Shown here piece after piece: positions 17,540 through 26,364 of a stretch of 64,000 nucleotides of DNA. Under the pieces are notes generated by a model. The model ran no database searches, had not been told where the DNA came from, and worked only from the letters and a program-made list of their open reading frames with translations. The DNA comes from Treponema brennaborense. GTDB lineage: Bacteria; Spirochaetota; Spirochaetia; Treponematales; Treponemataceae. The stretch's first letter is position 1; each line of letters begins with the position of its first letter. The position numbers and the translations under genes were made by a program. The stretch covers positions 141,367 through 205,366 of the forward strand of contig JAMPCJ010000004.1 of NCBI GenBank assembly GCA_023666275.1. Reading direction: 5' to 3'.

Positions 17540-17659
17540 ATGTTTTTGTATATTGATCCCGGATATGGTTCTTCTTTGTTCAGTGCTATTTCTGGTTTTT
17601 GTTCAGTTGTTTTTTTGGTTGCTCTTGCAATGTTTTTAATTTTTCGGTTCCGGAAGTGA
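17540..17659 (+). CDS. 39-aa single-pass membrane protein; possible lysis protein
   Basis: The ATG is 1 nt after the VP2 stop, suggesting coupled translation. The protein starts MFLYIDPGYGSS, has one strong hydrophobic helix (about residues 13-35) and ends in the basic tail RFRK. The Y-I-D-P-G-x-G-S opening resembles that of small bacterial membrane proteins of unknown function. Known gokushoviruses lack an obvious phiX174 E homologue, so a tiny membrane protein encoded last in the element is a candidate single-gene lysis factor. That is inference from size and topology only. Its TGA (17657-17659) touches the right attachment site. Confidence 0.62.
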   Translation: MFLYIDPGYGSSLFSAISGFCSVVFLVALAMFLIFRFRK

Positions 17660-17686
17660 ATTCATGGAATATTCATTATCGGAAGT
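17659..17686 (+). other. Right prophage junction (attR), half dif-like site
   Basis: The arm TTATCGGAAGT (17676-17686) and centre TATTCA (17670-17675) are identical to the left site. The other arm (AATTCATGGAA, 17659-17669) is degenerate. Reconstruction: attB would be identical to the left site, and the free phage's attP identical to this one. Integration thus regenerated a full host dif at the left and left an imperfect site at the right. The last base is also the final base of the stop codon of the downstream - strand gene, so no host gene is interrupted. Confidence 0.78.
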
Positions 17687-18687
17687 TATTTAAATACTTC
17701 TTTTAATTGAAAAAACGAACATTCGCTTATTTCCTGAACATATAAGACTGAAAAATTGTACAAATCAGAGCATACAAAATATCTGTTGTCTTCCGTTTTA
17801 AAAACGGATACGGAAATTTTTTTGGATAAATCAGCCGCTTCCAATTCACAGTGCAATACAAGTGCATACTGCTGAAATGTCTGCAAAAACGACCTCGGAT
17901 AAAATTTTACGGATCCCAATGAAAATATGCGATCCGCAGCTTTCCGTACGGCCGCTTCGGACACAAGAACGCGTTTCCTGCCGGCAGCATTTTCATCGGT
18001 TTCAGATAAAACCGCCGTTACGGCAGAAATGTTATCAGCGGATAATACCGACTGTGCGCAATCGGGAATTACCAAGCGGTCGCACCAAAACGAAATTTGT
18101 GTCGTAAGATACGGAATAATTTCCGCAGGATACAAATATGCGGCTGCCTTTTTAGATGAGCGTACCGCAATACCTGTTTTTGTATTGTTGATTTTTCCGA
18201 AATAGATTTCTTCGTATATATTTTCCGGCAGAAAATATTGAAAATTTATCAAAGTGTCTGAAAAATCAGACTGTATACCGAAAAATCTCACGCCCATACA
18301 CTTGCTGTCGGTAAGAAAAAAAGAATCCCATTCATTTGCACTGTCTGAAATTATATACACTATCTGACTTTTTCTCAGTATTTCCAAAAACGATGCACAC
18401 TTTTCTTTTTGCACCGGAAATACGACGCGTATATCAGCTGCATCCTGTATCCGCTGCTCATATATGCAGAGCCATATTCCGTCTGAGCGCTGCACAAAAG
18501 TCATCTTTTCTCCATTTGCGGCATTGTCAATTGAAAATCCGTTAACTGCGTATTTCGGATTCAGCAGTATGCAGTGTTCCGCTTTTGCTGTTTTCCGCGA
18601 GGGATTATACAGAGAAATGACAATCAAAATGAGTATTTGCAAGGCGCAGAATATCGACAATGATTTAACAGTATTTTTTCTGTTCAT
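17686..18687 (-). CDS. Membrane-anchored DUF4340-like protein of an ABC/gliding-type operon
   Basis: The 333-aa protein has one N-terminal membrane segment (about residues 8-27) and a soluble extracytoplasmic domain. Features such as GFSIDNAANGEKMTF, FVQRSDGIWLC and AAAYLYPAEII resemble DUF4340 proteins. Those commonly accompany a GldG-like membrane protein and an ABC ATPase, as they do here. Function is unknown; a role in the exporter complex or envelope is inferred from context. Its ATG overlaps the stop of the upstream GldG-like gene by 4 nt. Its TAA lies exactly at the right prophage boundary, so it is the operon's last gene and ends at the dif-like site. Confidence 0.68.
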   Translation of the reverse strand: MNRKNTVKSLSIFCALQILILIVISLYNPSRKTAKAEHCILLNPKYAVNGFSIDNAANGEKMTFVQRSDGIWLCIYEQRIQDAADIRVVFPVQKEKCASFLEILRKSQIVYIISDSANEWDSFFLTDSKCMGVRFFGIQSDFSDTLINFQYFLPENIYEEIYFGKINNTKTGIAVRSSKKAAAYLYPAEIIPYLTTQISFWCDRLVIPDCAQSVLSADNISAVTAVLSETDENAAGRKRVLVSEAAVRKAADRIFSLGSVKFYPRSFLQTFQQYALVLHCELEAADLSKKISVSVFKTEDNRYFVCSDLYNFSVLYVQEISECSFFQLKEVFK

Positions 18688-20993
18688 TTTTTCTTCTTTT
18701 TATCAGCGATATTTATGGCAAAAAAAACAGCCGCTAAAAAAAGCGGAATTCCGATAAAACAAAAAACAGCCCAGGTATGCGCAATTAGCATATATTGTTC
18801 CGGCATAGAAGACAACTTATGCGGCAGGGCATTTATCCGCGGACGATTTTTGACAGCAAGTAATCCGTCGTTTTCGGAAAGCCACAACAAACAAGACTCA
18901 AAAAAACCGAAATTATGCAAACTTCCGGTATATCCAACGATAGAAGAAACAATGCGCGGATCCGAAATAAATATCATTCTGACCGGCGCACTGCTGCCGG
19001 CGGAAAACAAGCCGGGTACACTTCCCTGCACTGCTGCGGCAAGCGTAAAAGGTCCTCGGCGGTTATTTCCCGCAATACCGCCGGATACTGAAAACGGATT
19101 TATATCAAATAAATTGCCTGCGGCATCGTTTTCCGCTTCCGCAGGAGCGATCAAGACAGAATCGGGCGAAGACACAATCAGTTTTTTGTACGCCGCATTC
19201 GGCTGGGCATACAGGGTTATCGGAACCGGCCAGAACAATTCGAGCCCATGAAACGATGCTGTCAGCGGATGCGATTCTGCATCCGGCGGCACATTTGCAT
19301 AATCTGCGGCGACCCAAAACGGATACGGCACATACTGTGTATTGTTCAAAGTATTTTCGCTTTGCATGACGATTTTGGAACACTTTTCGTCTGCAACGAT
19401 ACTTCTGCCAAAACTGATTCCCCAAAAATCAAACAGCTGCAGCAGCTGTTTGTTATCAGCCGCTGATATATTCCAGCTGCCGTGAATATCCGCTGTATAG
19501 GGAGAAACAGCCGCAAGCATATTTCCTCCGGACATGACAAATTGTTCAAGTGCAGAAATATCATACTCCGTCATTGTATCTGTTTTCAGAAGCACAAGCG
19601 GCAGCGACGCATCAATATTCGAAGAATCGGTGAATATTATGTGTATGCCGGACATATTCAGATAAGGTTCCAAATACGGATAATCCGCCGAAAAAATATC
19701 GGAAGACGCAAGAATTTGCACGGAAATTTCTTTGCCGAGCAATGACTGCAATCTCAGCGAAAGCAGATATTCGATATTGGCAGAATCGAGCACAAATGGA
19801 ATATATTCCGTCTTGCCGAGATATTCTATCGCAACAGCGGAATACACTGTCGAATACGAAACTTTGTTGTTTTCTGCGCTCCGTATTGTCTGCCCCGTTA
19901 TGCCGGCTGACTCCAGATTTTTTTTCAGCTGCTCGTCATTATCAGGGAATACAATGCGGAAAGAACATTTTCCCGCAGGCATAGAAGCCGCAAAAGTTTG
20001 CAGAAAATCAGTCAGCATCTTTGTCTGCGGATATACCGATTCAAGTATATTCGATTTATAATACGTTATGCGCAGCGTGCCTGCAATATTGTCCATAATC
20101 TGCTTGGTATGTTCCGAAACAGAATACTGCCTGCCGAATGACATATCTATTTTGAAAAAAATATGCCGGGAATTCAAGACAAGGCATAACGCAGAAACTG
20201 CACACAGCAAAACAGCTTTATTCAGCAAACATAATTCGGAGTGTTTCTTTAAATTTGCCGGAGAAAACAGCGGCAGCGAAAATCCGTATAATTTAATTTC
20301 CCGTGCGTATACACACAGAGAAAGCCATATCGCGGAAGCTGCTATGTAAAAAATACAATCTCTGCTGTCAAGGATGCCTTTAGACGCAGAATCGAAATGC
20401 CAGGCAAAAGATAATTGTCTGCAAAGAAAACTTATCGGCTCCGGCAGCACTGCGTAAAGCGGCAGAAAATGCAGCAAATTGATAACGGCAAGAAATAAAG
20501 CGGTTGCGGCAAAAGCAATTATATTGTTGCGGGAACACACAAAAACAAATTGACAAAATGCAAGCGAAACTCCCGAAAAAAGCAGCAATCCCCAAAAAGC
20601 CGTAAAACATGACGGGAGCGAAATATCAGTGTATCGGGACGAAAAAATCGGTATATGCACGGTCAAAATAAGCATTCCGAAAAACACAATCAAAGATGTA
20701 ATCCAATTTGCGGCAGCAATCTGAAACTGTGATACCGGCAGACATTGCTCAAAAAAATCGCCGCTTTGTTCTACAGCAAGACATACCGCAGGAATCAATA
20801 TAATCGATATATAAGAAATAAACGAAAAAAAAGACGGAAGATTTATAAAACACGCATCAATGATAAATAAATGTGAAAAATAAAAAAAGAAAAACGAAGT
20901 ACTGACAGAAAAAATCAATGCGGCAATCCAGATACCGGGATGCAGCAGCATTGCATATATTTTATTTTTCAGCAGCGCACTGAATACATTCAT
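18684..20993 (-). CDS. ABC-2 permease fused to GldG-like periplasmic domain
   Basis: The 769-aa protein has an N-terminal block of about seven hydrophobic helices (residues 1-270) like an ABC-2 type permease. A large extracytoplasmic domain follows, resembling the GldG/ABC_transp_aux family (SVSEHTKQIMDNIAGTLRITYYKS at its start, and SALEQFVMSGGNML). A C-terminal membrane helix precedes a lysine tail (DKKKKK). Start: the ATG at 20991-20993 overlaps the ABC ATPase stop (ATGA); a longer frame upstream would run through the ATPase gene. In Bacteroidetes such proteins belong to gliding transporters, but in spirochaetes the substrate is unknown. Confidence 0.78.
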   Translation of the reverse strand: MNVFSALLKNKIYAMLLHPGIWIAALIFSVSTSFFFFYFSHLFIIDACFINLPSFFSFISYISIILIPAVCLAVEQSGDFFEQCLPVSQFQIAAANWITSLIVFFGMLILTVHIPIFSSRYTDISLPSCFTAFWGLLLFSGVSLAFCQFVFVCSRNNIIAFAATALFLAVINLLHFLPLYAVLPEPISFLCRQLSFAWHFDSASKGILDSRDCIFYIAASAIWLSLCVYAREIKLYGFSLPLFSPANLKKHSELCLLNKAVLLCAVSALCLVLNSRHIFFKIDMSFGRQYSVSEHTKQIMDNIAGTLRITYYKSNILESVYPQTKMLTDFLQTFAASMPAGKCSFRIVFPDNDEQLKKNLESAGITGQTIRSAENNKVSYSTVYSAVAIEYLGKTEYIPFVLDSANIEYLLSLRLQSLLGKEISVQILASSDIFSADYPYLEPYLNMSGIHIIFTDSSNIDASLPLVLLKTDTMTEYDISALEQFVMSGGNMLAAVSPYTADIHGSWNISAADNKQLLQLFDFWGISFGRSIVADEKCSKIVMQSENTLNNTQYVPYPFWVAADYANVPPDAESHPLTASFHGLELFWPVPITLYAQPNAAYKKLIVSSPDSVLIAPAEAENDAAGNLFDINPFSVSGGIAGNNRRGPFTLAAAVQGSVPGLFSAGSSAPVRMIFISDPRIVSSIVGYTGSLHNFGFFESCLLWLSENDGLLAVKNRPRINALPHKLSSMPEQYMLIAHTWAVFCFIGIPLFLAAVFFAINIADKKKKK

Positions 20994-21727
20994 GCCGGCA
21001 TAATTCCCGATTCTGAGGTTAAAGAAAAAAAAGCTTCTTCCAATGTCTGCGCCGCTGCCGTTTTTTTTATCGCATCCGAAACGCCGGAAGCAACAACGCT
21101 GCCATTGGCAAGAACAACAATGTTTGAACACAAAGTTTCTATTTCATGAATGTTATGGGACGAAATGATTACTGTTTTTGTTTTTCCGAATCTCCGAACG
21201 AGCAAATGCATATCATGTATTTGCTGAGGATCAAGTCCCGATGTCGGCTCATCAAGCACAAGCACTGACGGATCATGCATAAGCGCCAGAGAAAATGCGG
21301 TGCGCTGCCTGAAACCTTTTGAAAGCGCGGATGTCTTTTTTCCCAGAACGCTGTCAAGGGAAAACATGTTCACAATATTATCGATTTTCAAGTCTTTTTC
21401 CGTGCGCGTCTTTCCGGGGAAACGGATATCGGCACAGAAACGCAGCATTTGGTATACGGTATAACGTTCATAAAATACAGGATTTTCACAGACAAAACCT
21501 ATCTGCTGTTTTATGACTGCCGGAAACTCTGCGGCGTCAATATCATTGATAAATATTCTGCCGTCTGACGGAAAATGCAGCGCACATATTGCCTTTAAAA
21601 TCGTCGTCTTTCCCGCACCGTTTTTTCCGAGCAAGCCGGTCACAGCACCGTCCGGTGCGTCAAAGGAAATGTTTTTTACTGCGGCATGCCGGCCGTAATA
21701 TTTTGTAACAGATTCCAGCCGTATCAC
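20990..21727 (-). CDS. ABC transporter ATP-binding protein
   Basis: This 245-aa ATPase probably powers the ABC-2/GldG-like permease that follows. Walker A is GLLGKNGAGKTTILKA (about residues 32-47), the Q-loop follows in QIGFVCENPVFYERYTVYQM, the signature is the variant LSKGFRQR, Walker B is VLVLDEPTSGLDP, and the H-loop is in ISSHNIHEIETLC. The length is standard for ABC-2 partners. It begins 6 nt after rnz and overlaps the permease start by 4 nt, so rnz, ATPase, permease and DUF4340-like gene form one operon read towards dif. Confidence 0.92.
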   Translation of the reverse strand: MIRLESVTKYYGRHAAVKNISFDAPDGAVTGLLGKNGAGKTTILKAICALHFPSDGRIFINDIDAAEFPAVIKQQIGFVCENPVFYERYTVYQMLRFCADIRFPGKTRTEKDLKIDNIVNMFSLDSVLGKKTSALSKGFRQRTAFSLALMHDPSVLVLDEPTSGLDPQQIHDMHLLVRRFGKTKTVIISSHNIHEIETLCSNIVVLANGSVVASGVSDAIKKTAAAQTLEEAFFSLTSESGIMPA

Positions 21728-21733
21728 TTTCTG

Positions 21734-22660
21734 TTAATTTTCATAAGGAACATCGAAAATCATACGGTCTTTGGAAAGAACCGCATCCGGAAAAATTTCC
21801 CGCGCTTCCTCAATCAAAGTTTTCAAATCATGATCGGTATATCGCGGGCTGTAATGAATCAGCGCCATTTTCTTTACGTGTGCAGCCTTTGCAATTTCCG
21901 CCGCCTGCTTCGCTGTCATGTGTTTTTTTTCCGCCGCCTGCTGTGCAAATTCTTCGGCAAACATACCCTCGCAGAACAGCAAATCAGATCCCTGCACTTC
22001 GTTTGCAATGGACGGAAAGTACAGCGTATCCGTAACATAACTTATTTTTCTGCCGCTGCGTTTTTTGCCCATAACCATATCGGGAGTAATGACCGTTCCG
22101 TTTTCAAGCTCGACAGTTCCGCCTTTTTGCAGTCTGCCGAACAACGGTCCGGGCGGAACGCCTAATTCCAGCGCCCGCTGCAGATTGAATTCGCCGGGTC
22201 TGTCCAATTCTTCAAGCGCGTAGCCTACGCAGGTTTTTGAATGCTGCAGCGGGAAAGCCTTGATATAAAATCCATCGCCGGAATGAACAATGCACGGCGC
22301 CGTAATTTCCTTGACAATCACCGGATAATTTATGTACATGTCAAGAACTTTTCGATTGGAATCGATATATTCCGCAATTTTCGGCGGACCGTAAATATAT
22401 AACGGCTCCTCCCGATCAACTTGAGACGAAAGCATCATCAAACCGGGAATGCCGGTTACATGATCTGCGTGGGTATGGCTGACAAATATCGCGTTTATTT
22501 TTTTCCATTTTAAATTCAAGCGGCGCAAAGAAACCTGCGTGCCCTCCCCGCCGTCAAACAAAAAAATATCGCCGTCGCGCCGGATCAAAACCGACGTTAA
22601 ATGACGATACGGCAGCGGCATCATACCGCCGCATCCAAGTACAAACGCTTCAAGATTCAT
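21734..22660 (-). CDS. rnz: Ribonuclease Z (tRNA 3' processing endonuclease)
   Basis: RNase Z cuts pre-tRNA after the discriminator base. The 308-aa metallo-beta-lactamase-fold protein shows FDGGEGTQVSLRR, the zinc motif SHTHADHVTG with the GIPGL that follows it in this family, QHSKTCVGYAL, YVTDTLY and LIHYSPRY. An extra ATG 6 nt upstream (22666) would start before the transcript predicted from the promoter at 22669-22697, so I favour the ATG at 22660. That makes the mRNA nearly leaderless. It heads the operon with the ABC transporter genes. Confidence 0.93.
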   Translation of the reverse strand: MNLEAFVLGCGGMMPLPYRHLTSVLIRRDGDIFLFDGGEGTQVSLRRLNLKWKKINAIFVSHTHADHVTGIPGLMMLSSQVDREEPLYIYGPPKIAEYIDSNRKVLDMYINYPVIVKEITAPCIVHSGDGFYIKAFPLQHSKTCVGYALEELDRPGEFNLQRALELGVPPGPLFGRLQKGGTVELENGTVITPDMVMGKKRSGRKISYVTDTLYFPSIANEVQGSDLLFCEGMFAEEFAQQAAEKKHMTAKQAAEIAKAAHVKKMALIHYSPRYTDHDLKTLIEEAREIFPDAVLSKDRMIFDVPYEN

Positions 22661-22668
22661 ATACAAAT

Positions 22669-22697
22669 ACTATAGCGGAAAAGCAAAGACTTCTCAA
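22669..22697 (-). promoter_or_regulatory. Promoter of rnz operon (TTGAGA-17-TATAGT)
   Basis: On the - strand, TTGAGA (22692-22697) and TATAGT (22669-22674) are separated by exactly 17 nt. The -10 box ends 8 nt before the preferred rnz ATG (22660), so transcription would begin at or within a few bases of the start codon. Confidence 0.72.
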
Positions 22698-22754
22698 GTC
22701 ATCTGATGCGGGTGTTTTCGTGTCCTGCGCCGCAGATACGCATTTTACGGCAAT

Positions 22755-23957
22755 TTAACGGCCGGCAAGCCGTTTTTTCATTGTTTTATACCAGAAGGAA
22801 CGCAGTTTTTCGAGCAAAATATACAGCGGATATGCTATCGAAAGCGGCGCGTCGATGCTGCCGATTCTGTGCACAATATTCCCGCCGAAACCGGTTTTGA
22901 AACGATATAAACCGTACATAGGATGCGTTTTATCATCAACCGGCGGAATACCGTAAAAATCATATACTTTTGAACCGTAGTGCATCGCATCTGTTATTGC
23001 AGTCCATTGCAAAAGATATGCCGGCATATAATTGCGGTGCAAATTAGACGATGCGCCGTATAAATAAATCGCTTCCGATTTCGTGAACAACGTAATGATT
23101 GAAGCAATCGGCACGCCGTCATATTCGGCAACATACAGCGTTATTTTTTGTCCGCCGCTTTTTTCGGCAAGTTCAAAAAGCGAACGGTAATATGATTCGG
23201 CATGAACAGCTATGCCGTCCCGTTTTGCTGTTTCCAGATACAGATCATAAAATACCGATATATCATGTATTGTTCCTCGGCGGACAACGACGCCTTTTTT
23301 TTCGGCAAGCCGGATATTGTACCGCCACTTCGGCTTCATGTTTTCGAGCAGCTGAGAAACAGTCAAAACAGCATTATCGATAGGAAGCAGCACAGTGTCC
23401 GGCGGCTGTACGTCAGCCGGTGATTTTCGTAATTTCAAATGATTCGATGCGGCGAACGTTTTAAATCCCGCAGCCGCAGCATTTCGATCTGCCAAATCAT
23501 CAAAAGAAACAGGCGGATCAAAGCGTATGAACAACGTATGTTTCGGCAGATACGGTTTTATTGCTTCCGCGAATTGTTCCATAAACAAAAAGTACAATTC
23601 GGGATTATACGGTGATAAAAACTCAGGCACATCCGGTCCGGCAGGCATATATGCAATAGACACGCATCCGGCAAAGCGACGCGTAAGCACAAAACAAAAA
23701 AAGGAACCGCTTTTTTCCGGCGGCAGCGGAACACTGTTTGAAGCATTTTTCCGTACAGGCGGATTTTCGGCAGAATCAGCCGCTGCATCACAGCAAAAAG
23801 TTACCGCGAAACAGAGCGCTTTCCAGCCGTGCGCCGCTTTGAAAGAAGCCCAAAAAGCAGACTGAAGAAAATGTCCGCCGGAAGTGCAGTCTGTATTATT
23901 TTGTGTACACTCGCAGAATTTTTCTATAGAAACCGTCTCAACGTTTACGGCAAACAT
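22755..23957 (-). CDS. FemAB-like peptidoglycan bridge aminoacyltransferase
   Basis: The 400-aa protein resembles the FemX/MurM family, which adds amino acids from aminoacyl-tRNA to lipid II cross-bridges using two GNAT-like folds. Visible features are LQSAFWASFKAAHGW near residue 32, MKPKWRYNIRLAEKKGVVVRRG mid-protein (the usual K-x-R-x-N-I-x-x-A motif), and a C-terminal domain with YLLQWTAITDAMHYGSKVYDFYGI and LYRFKTGFGG. The last is the family's Y-x-F-K-x-G-F-G-G. It starts 3 nt after the metG stop, so a tRNA-charging enzyme and a tRNA-dependent wall enzyme appear co-transcribed. The exact amino acid added cannot be told. Confidence 0.82.
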   Translation of the reverse strand: MFAVNVETVSIEKFCECTQNNTDCTSGGHFLQSAFWASFKAAHGWKALCFAVTFCCDAAADSAENPPVRKNASNSVPLPPEKSGSFFCFVLTRRFAGCVSIAYMPAGPDVPEFLSPYNPELYFLFMEQFAEAIKPYLPKHTLFIRFDPPVSFDDLADRNAAAAGFKTFAASNHLKLRKSPADVQPPDTVLLPIDNAVLTVSQLLENMKPKWRYNIRLAEKKGVVVRRGTIHDISVFYDLYLETAKRDGIAVHAESYYRSLFELAEKSGGQKITLYVAEYDGVPIASIITLFTKSEAIYLYGASSNLHRNYMPAYLLQWTAITDAMHYGSKVYDFYGIPPVDDKTHPMYGLYRFKTGFGGNIVHRIGSIDAPLSIAYPLYILLEKLRSFWYKTMKKRLAGR

Positions 23958-23960
23958 ATA

Positions 23961-26357
23961 TCAATGCACCGAACCGTTTTGCACATGCTTCATGCGGATA
24001 ACGCTGCCGCCGGCAGAAAGCGGTTTGCCGGCGGCAGCAACAATACCGCCGCTGATAATAATAGGAACAGAAAAAAATGTATCGGCATCAATTATATGCC
24101 GCGCTTTTTCGGAAAAATCGGTTTCCGTATTTGTCGGAACGGCAGCGTCGTCGCTTTCGGCAAGCATAACCGGCGTGCCGGGCTGTGCCCAGGGACATTC
24201 CAAAACTTCTACGCGAGCATTTCCGTCAGCATCGGTATAATCCGCGGCAAGAAGCATTCCGCGGCTTTCAACTCCGCGCATTTTTCTCGGCTTCAGATTG
24301 TCGGCAAGCACTATCATCTTTCCGAGCAATTCCTCTTCTGTAAAATACGGAACGAGTCCGGAAACAATAATCCGTTCCGAACCGGAACCGTCATCAAGTG
24401 TTTCGATATACAGTTTCTCGGCATCGGGATGTTTTTCTATGCGGATGATTTTTGCCGTTTTCAGCGCGATTTTTTCACGAAACACGGCAATTTGTTCATC
24501 AGGCGAAAGTTCTTTTTTTGCGGCGGATTTTTGATTTTTTTCGGCTGTCTGTTTTTTCTGCGCGCTGCCTGCCTTATTTTCGGCGGCAGGCGCACTGCCC
24601 TTTCGGCAGCCGGAATAACGCACGCGGTATGCTTCTGTGCGGGCATCGTCCAGCGGCGTAAAAACAATACAGGGATTTTCAACGGTCAAAAGTCCTTCAC
24701 GGCAGCCGAGATTATCCCACTTCAGCGAATTTTCCCGCGCAGGGACGGCTATCTTTCCGACATCGGCTGATTTTCCGAAAAACGACAGCACTTTTTCGGC
24801 ATACTGAGGCAAAAAAGGCTGAATCATAATCATCAAATCTTTGATGACGTAGCACAAATCGCAAATCAAGTCTGCGGCTTTCTGAGGATCTTCCGTTCTT
24901 GTTTTCCAAGGTTCCCCGCTTTGAAACGCTTTGTTCGCAACAGACGAAACAGCAAAAATTTCATGAAAGGCATCTTTGATTTCCGCATTTTCAAGAAGTT
25001 CCGTTACGCGTTTTTCGCCCGCTGTTATCTGCGCCCATAATGCTTCATCGCTGCTGCCCTGCGGAATTTTTCCGTCATAATAGCGCGCAACAAATGTCGT
25101 TACGCGGTTTACGAGATTACCGAGATTGCCGATAAGTTCCGCATTCATTTTTTCCTGGAAATCTTTCCAGATAAACTGCGTGTCGGATTTTTCCGGGCGG
25201 TTATAAAATATGTAAAAACGCCATGCGTCTGCCGGAATGCCGGATTCTTTCGCATCATTGCCGAATACGCCGGTGCCGCTTGATTTCGAAAATTTGCCGG
25301 ATTCATAATTCAAATATTCCGTGCTTGACATGTGATGCAGCTTTGTCCAATTTCTGCCGGAACCGATCAGCGAAGACGGAAAAATTACCGTATGGAACGG
25401 AATATTGTCTTTGCCGATGAATTGAAATAATTCGACGGGCTCGTTGTTTTCTTCATCGTCCGCCTCTTCCGGCAGCCACCAAGATTTCCAATTAAAACGC
25501 GGAGCATCTTTAGCGCCTGTTTTTTCCGCCCGAGCGGCAAGTTTGTCGTCAAGTTCTTTGGTAATCGATATGTATCCTATCGGCGCATCAAACCACACAT
25601 AGAACACTTTGTCTTCAAAGCCTTTTTTGGGGACGGGGATTCCCCACTGCAAATCACGGGTAATAGCGCGTTCCTGCAGTCCGTCCCGAATCCAGGCTTG
25701 TGTCATTTGCAGCGCATTTTTTGCCCAGCTGCCTTCTTTGCTCGCAGCAGACATCCAGGGAATATAGCGCGTTTGTATCGCGGGCAAATCCAGATACAAA
25801 TGCTTTGTGGATTTCAAATGCGGCTTGCCTCCGCAGGTTGAACAGCGCGGTTCATGCAGTTCCGTCGGATCAAGCAGTTTTCCGCAGTGTTCGCATTGAT
25901 CGCCGCGGGCATTTTCGTACCCGCAGGCAGGACATACGCCGCGAACATACCTGTCCGCAAGAAAACGCCTGCATTCGGGACAGTACAATTGCTCGATAGT
26001 TTTTTCTTTGATAAGTCCGTTTTTATCAAGATCGAGAAACATCTGCTGAACTATTTCCGTTTGCTGAACCGTAGATGTTCTGCCGAAATTATCGAAAGAA
26101 ATACAGAACCATTCATATATATCTTTATGAAGCGCGTGATAAAAATCGCATAATTCACGGGGAGATTTTTTTTCTTCAAGCGCCCGTGTTTCCGTGGCAG
26201 TGCCGTATTCGTCGGTACCGCATATATACACTGTTTCGTACCCGCGGCTCCGGCAAAAACGGGCAAAAACATCTGCCGATAAAACCTGCAATAAATTTCC
26301 GAGATGCGGAATATTGTTCACATACGGCAGCGCCGAGGTTATCAATTTTCTTTTCAT
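23961..26357 (-). CDS. metG: Methionyl-tRNA synthetase with C-terminal tRNA-binding domain
   Basis: MetG charges tRNA-Met with methionine. The 798-aa protein has the HIGH-type motif HLGN in SALPYVNNIPHLGN near the N terminus. A four-Cys-pair zinc insertion follows (CPECRRF, CPACGYE, CEHCGK, CSTCGG), and then KFSKSSG as the KMSKS loop. A Lys/Ala-rich linker leads to a Trbp111/EMAPII-like tRNA-binding domain (about 690-790, KHPDAEKLYIETLD, GMLLAA). Start: the ATG at 26357 matches the family N terminus MKRKLITSALPY; the open frame extends further upstream but across the promoter. The -10 box ends 7 nt before this ATG, indicating leaderless translation. Confidence 0.95.
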   Translation of the reverse strand: MKRKLITSALPYVNNIPHLGNLLQVLSADVFARFCRSRGYETVYICGTDEYGTATETRALEEKKSPRELCDFYHALHKDIYEWFCISFDNFGRTSTVQQTEIVQQMFLDLDKNGLIKEKTIEQLYCPECRRFLADRYVRGVCPACGYENARGDQCEHCGKLLDPTELHEPRCSTCGGKPHLKSTKHLYLDLPAIQTRYIPWMSAASKEGSWAKNALQMTQAWIRDGLQERAITRDLQWGIPVPKKGFEDKVFYVWFDAPIGYISITKELDDKLAARAEKTGAKDAPRFNWKSWWLPEEADDEENNEPVELFQFIGKDNIPFHTVIFPSSLIGSGRNWTKLHHMSSTEYLNYESGKFSKSSGTGVFGNDAKESGIPADAWRFYIFYNRPEKSDTQFIWKDFQEKMNAELIGNLGNLVNRVTTFVARYYDGKIPQGSSDEALWAQITAGEKRVTELLENAEIKDAFHEIFAVSSVANKAFQSGEPWKTRTEDPQKAADLICDLCYVIKDLMIMIQPFLPQYAEKVLSFFGKSADVGKIAVPARENSLKWDNLGCREGLLTVENPCIVFTPLDDARTEAYRVRYSGCRKGSAPAAENKAGSAQKKQTAEKNQKSAAKKELSPDEQIAVFREKIALKTAKIIRIEKHPDAEKLYIETLDDGSGSERIIVSGLVPYFTEEELLGKMIVLADNLKPRKMRGVESRGMLLAADYTDADGNARVEVLECPWAQPGTPVMLAESDDAAVPTNTETDFSEKARHIIDADTFFSVPIIISGGIVAAAGKPLSAGGSVIRMKHVQNGSVH

Positions 26358-26364
26358 GCGGAAC

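Larger units (their letters stand above)
12883..17666 (+). mobile_element. Integrated microvirus (gokushovirus-like prophage), about 4.78 kb
   Basis: The element is bounded by an exact 20-bp direct repeat (12883-12902 and 17667-17686) that is the core plus one arm of a dif-like site. It contains the full set expected of a gokushovirus, all on +: J-like protein, VP4 Rep, VP5, VP1, VP3, VP2, and an intergenic hairpin origin. Its genome size is typical for the group. There is no integrase or excisionase, so host Xer recombination is the likely integration route, as described for enterobacterial gokushovirus prophages. Its genes strongly prefer T-ending codons (GTT, GAT, TCT, AAT), unlike the neighbours, as is usual for ssDNA phages. 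All genes look intact, so it may be inducible. Confidence 0.93.

Noticed and set aside
18684-21131. 815-aa reading of the GldG-like gene
   Set aside because: The first 46 residues lie over the ABC ATPase gene in another frame and are Cys/Arg-rich. The ATG at 20993 with the ATGA overlap is the better start.
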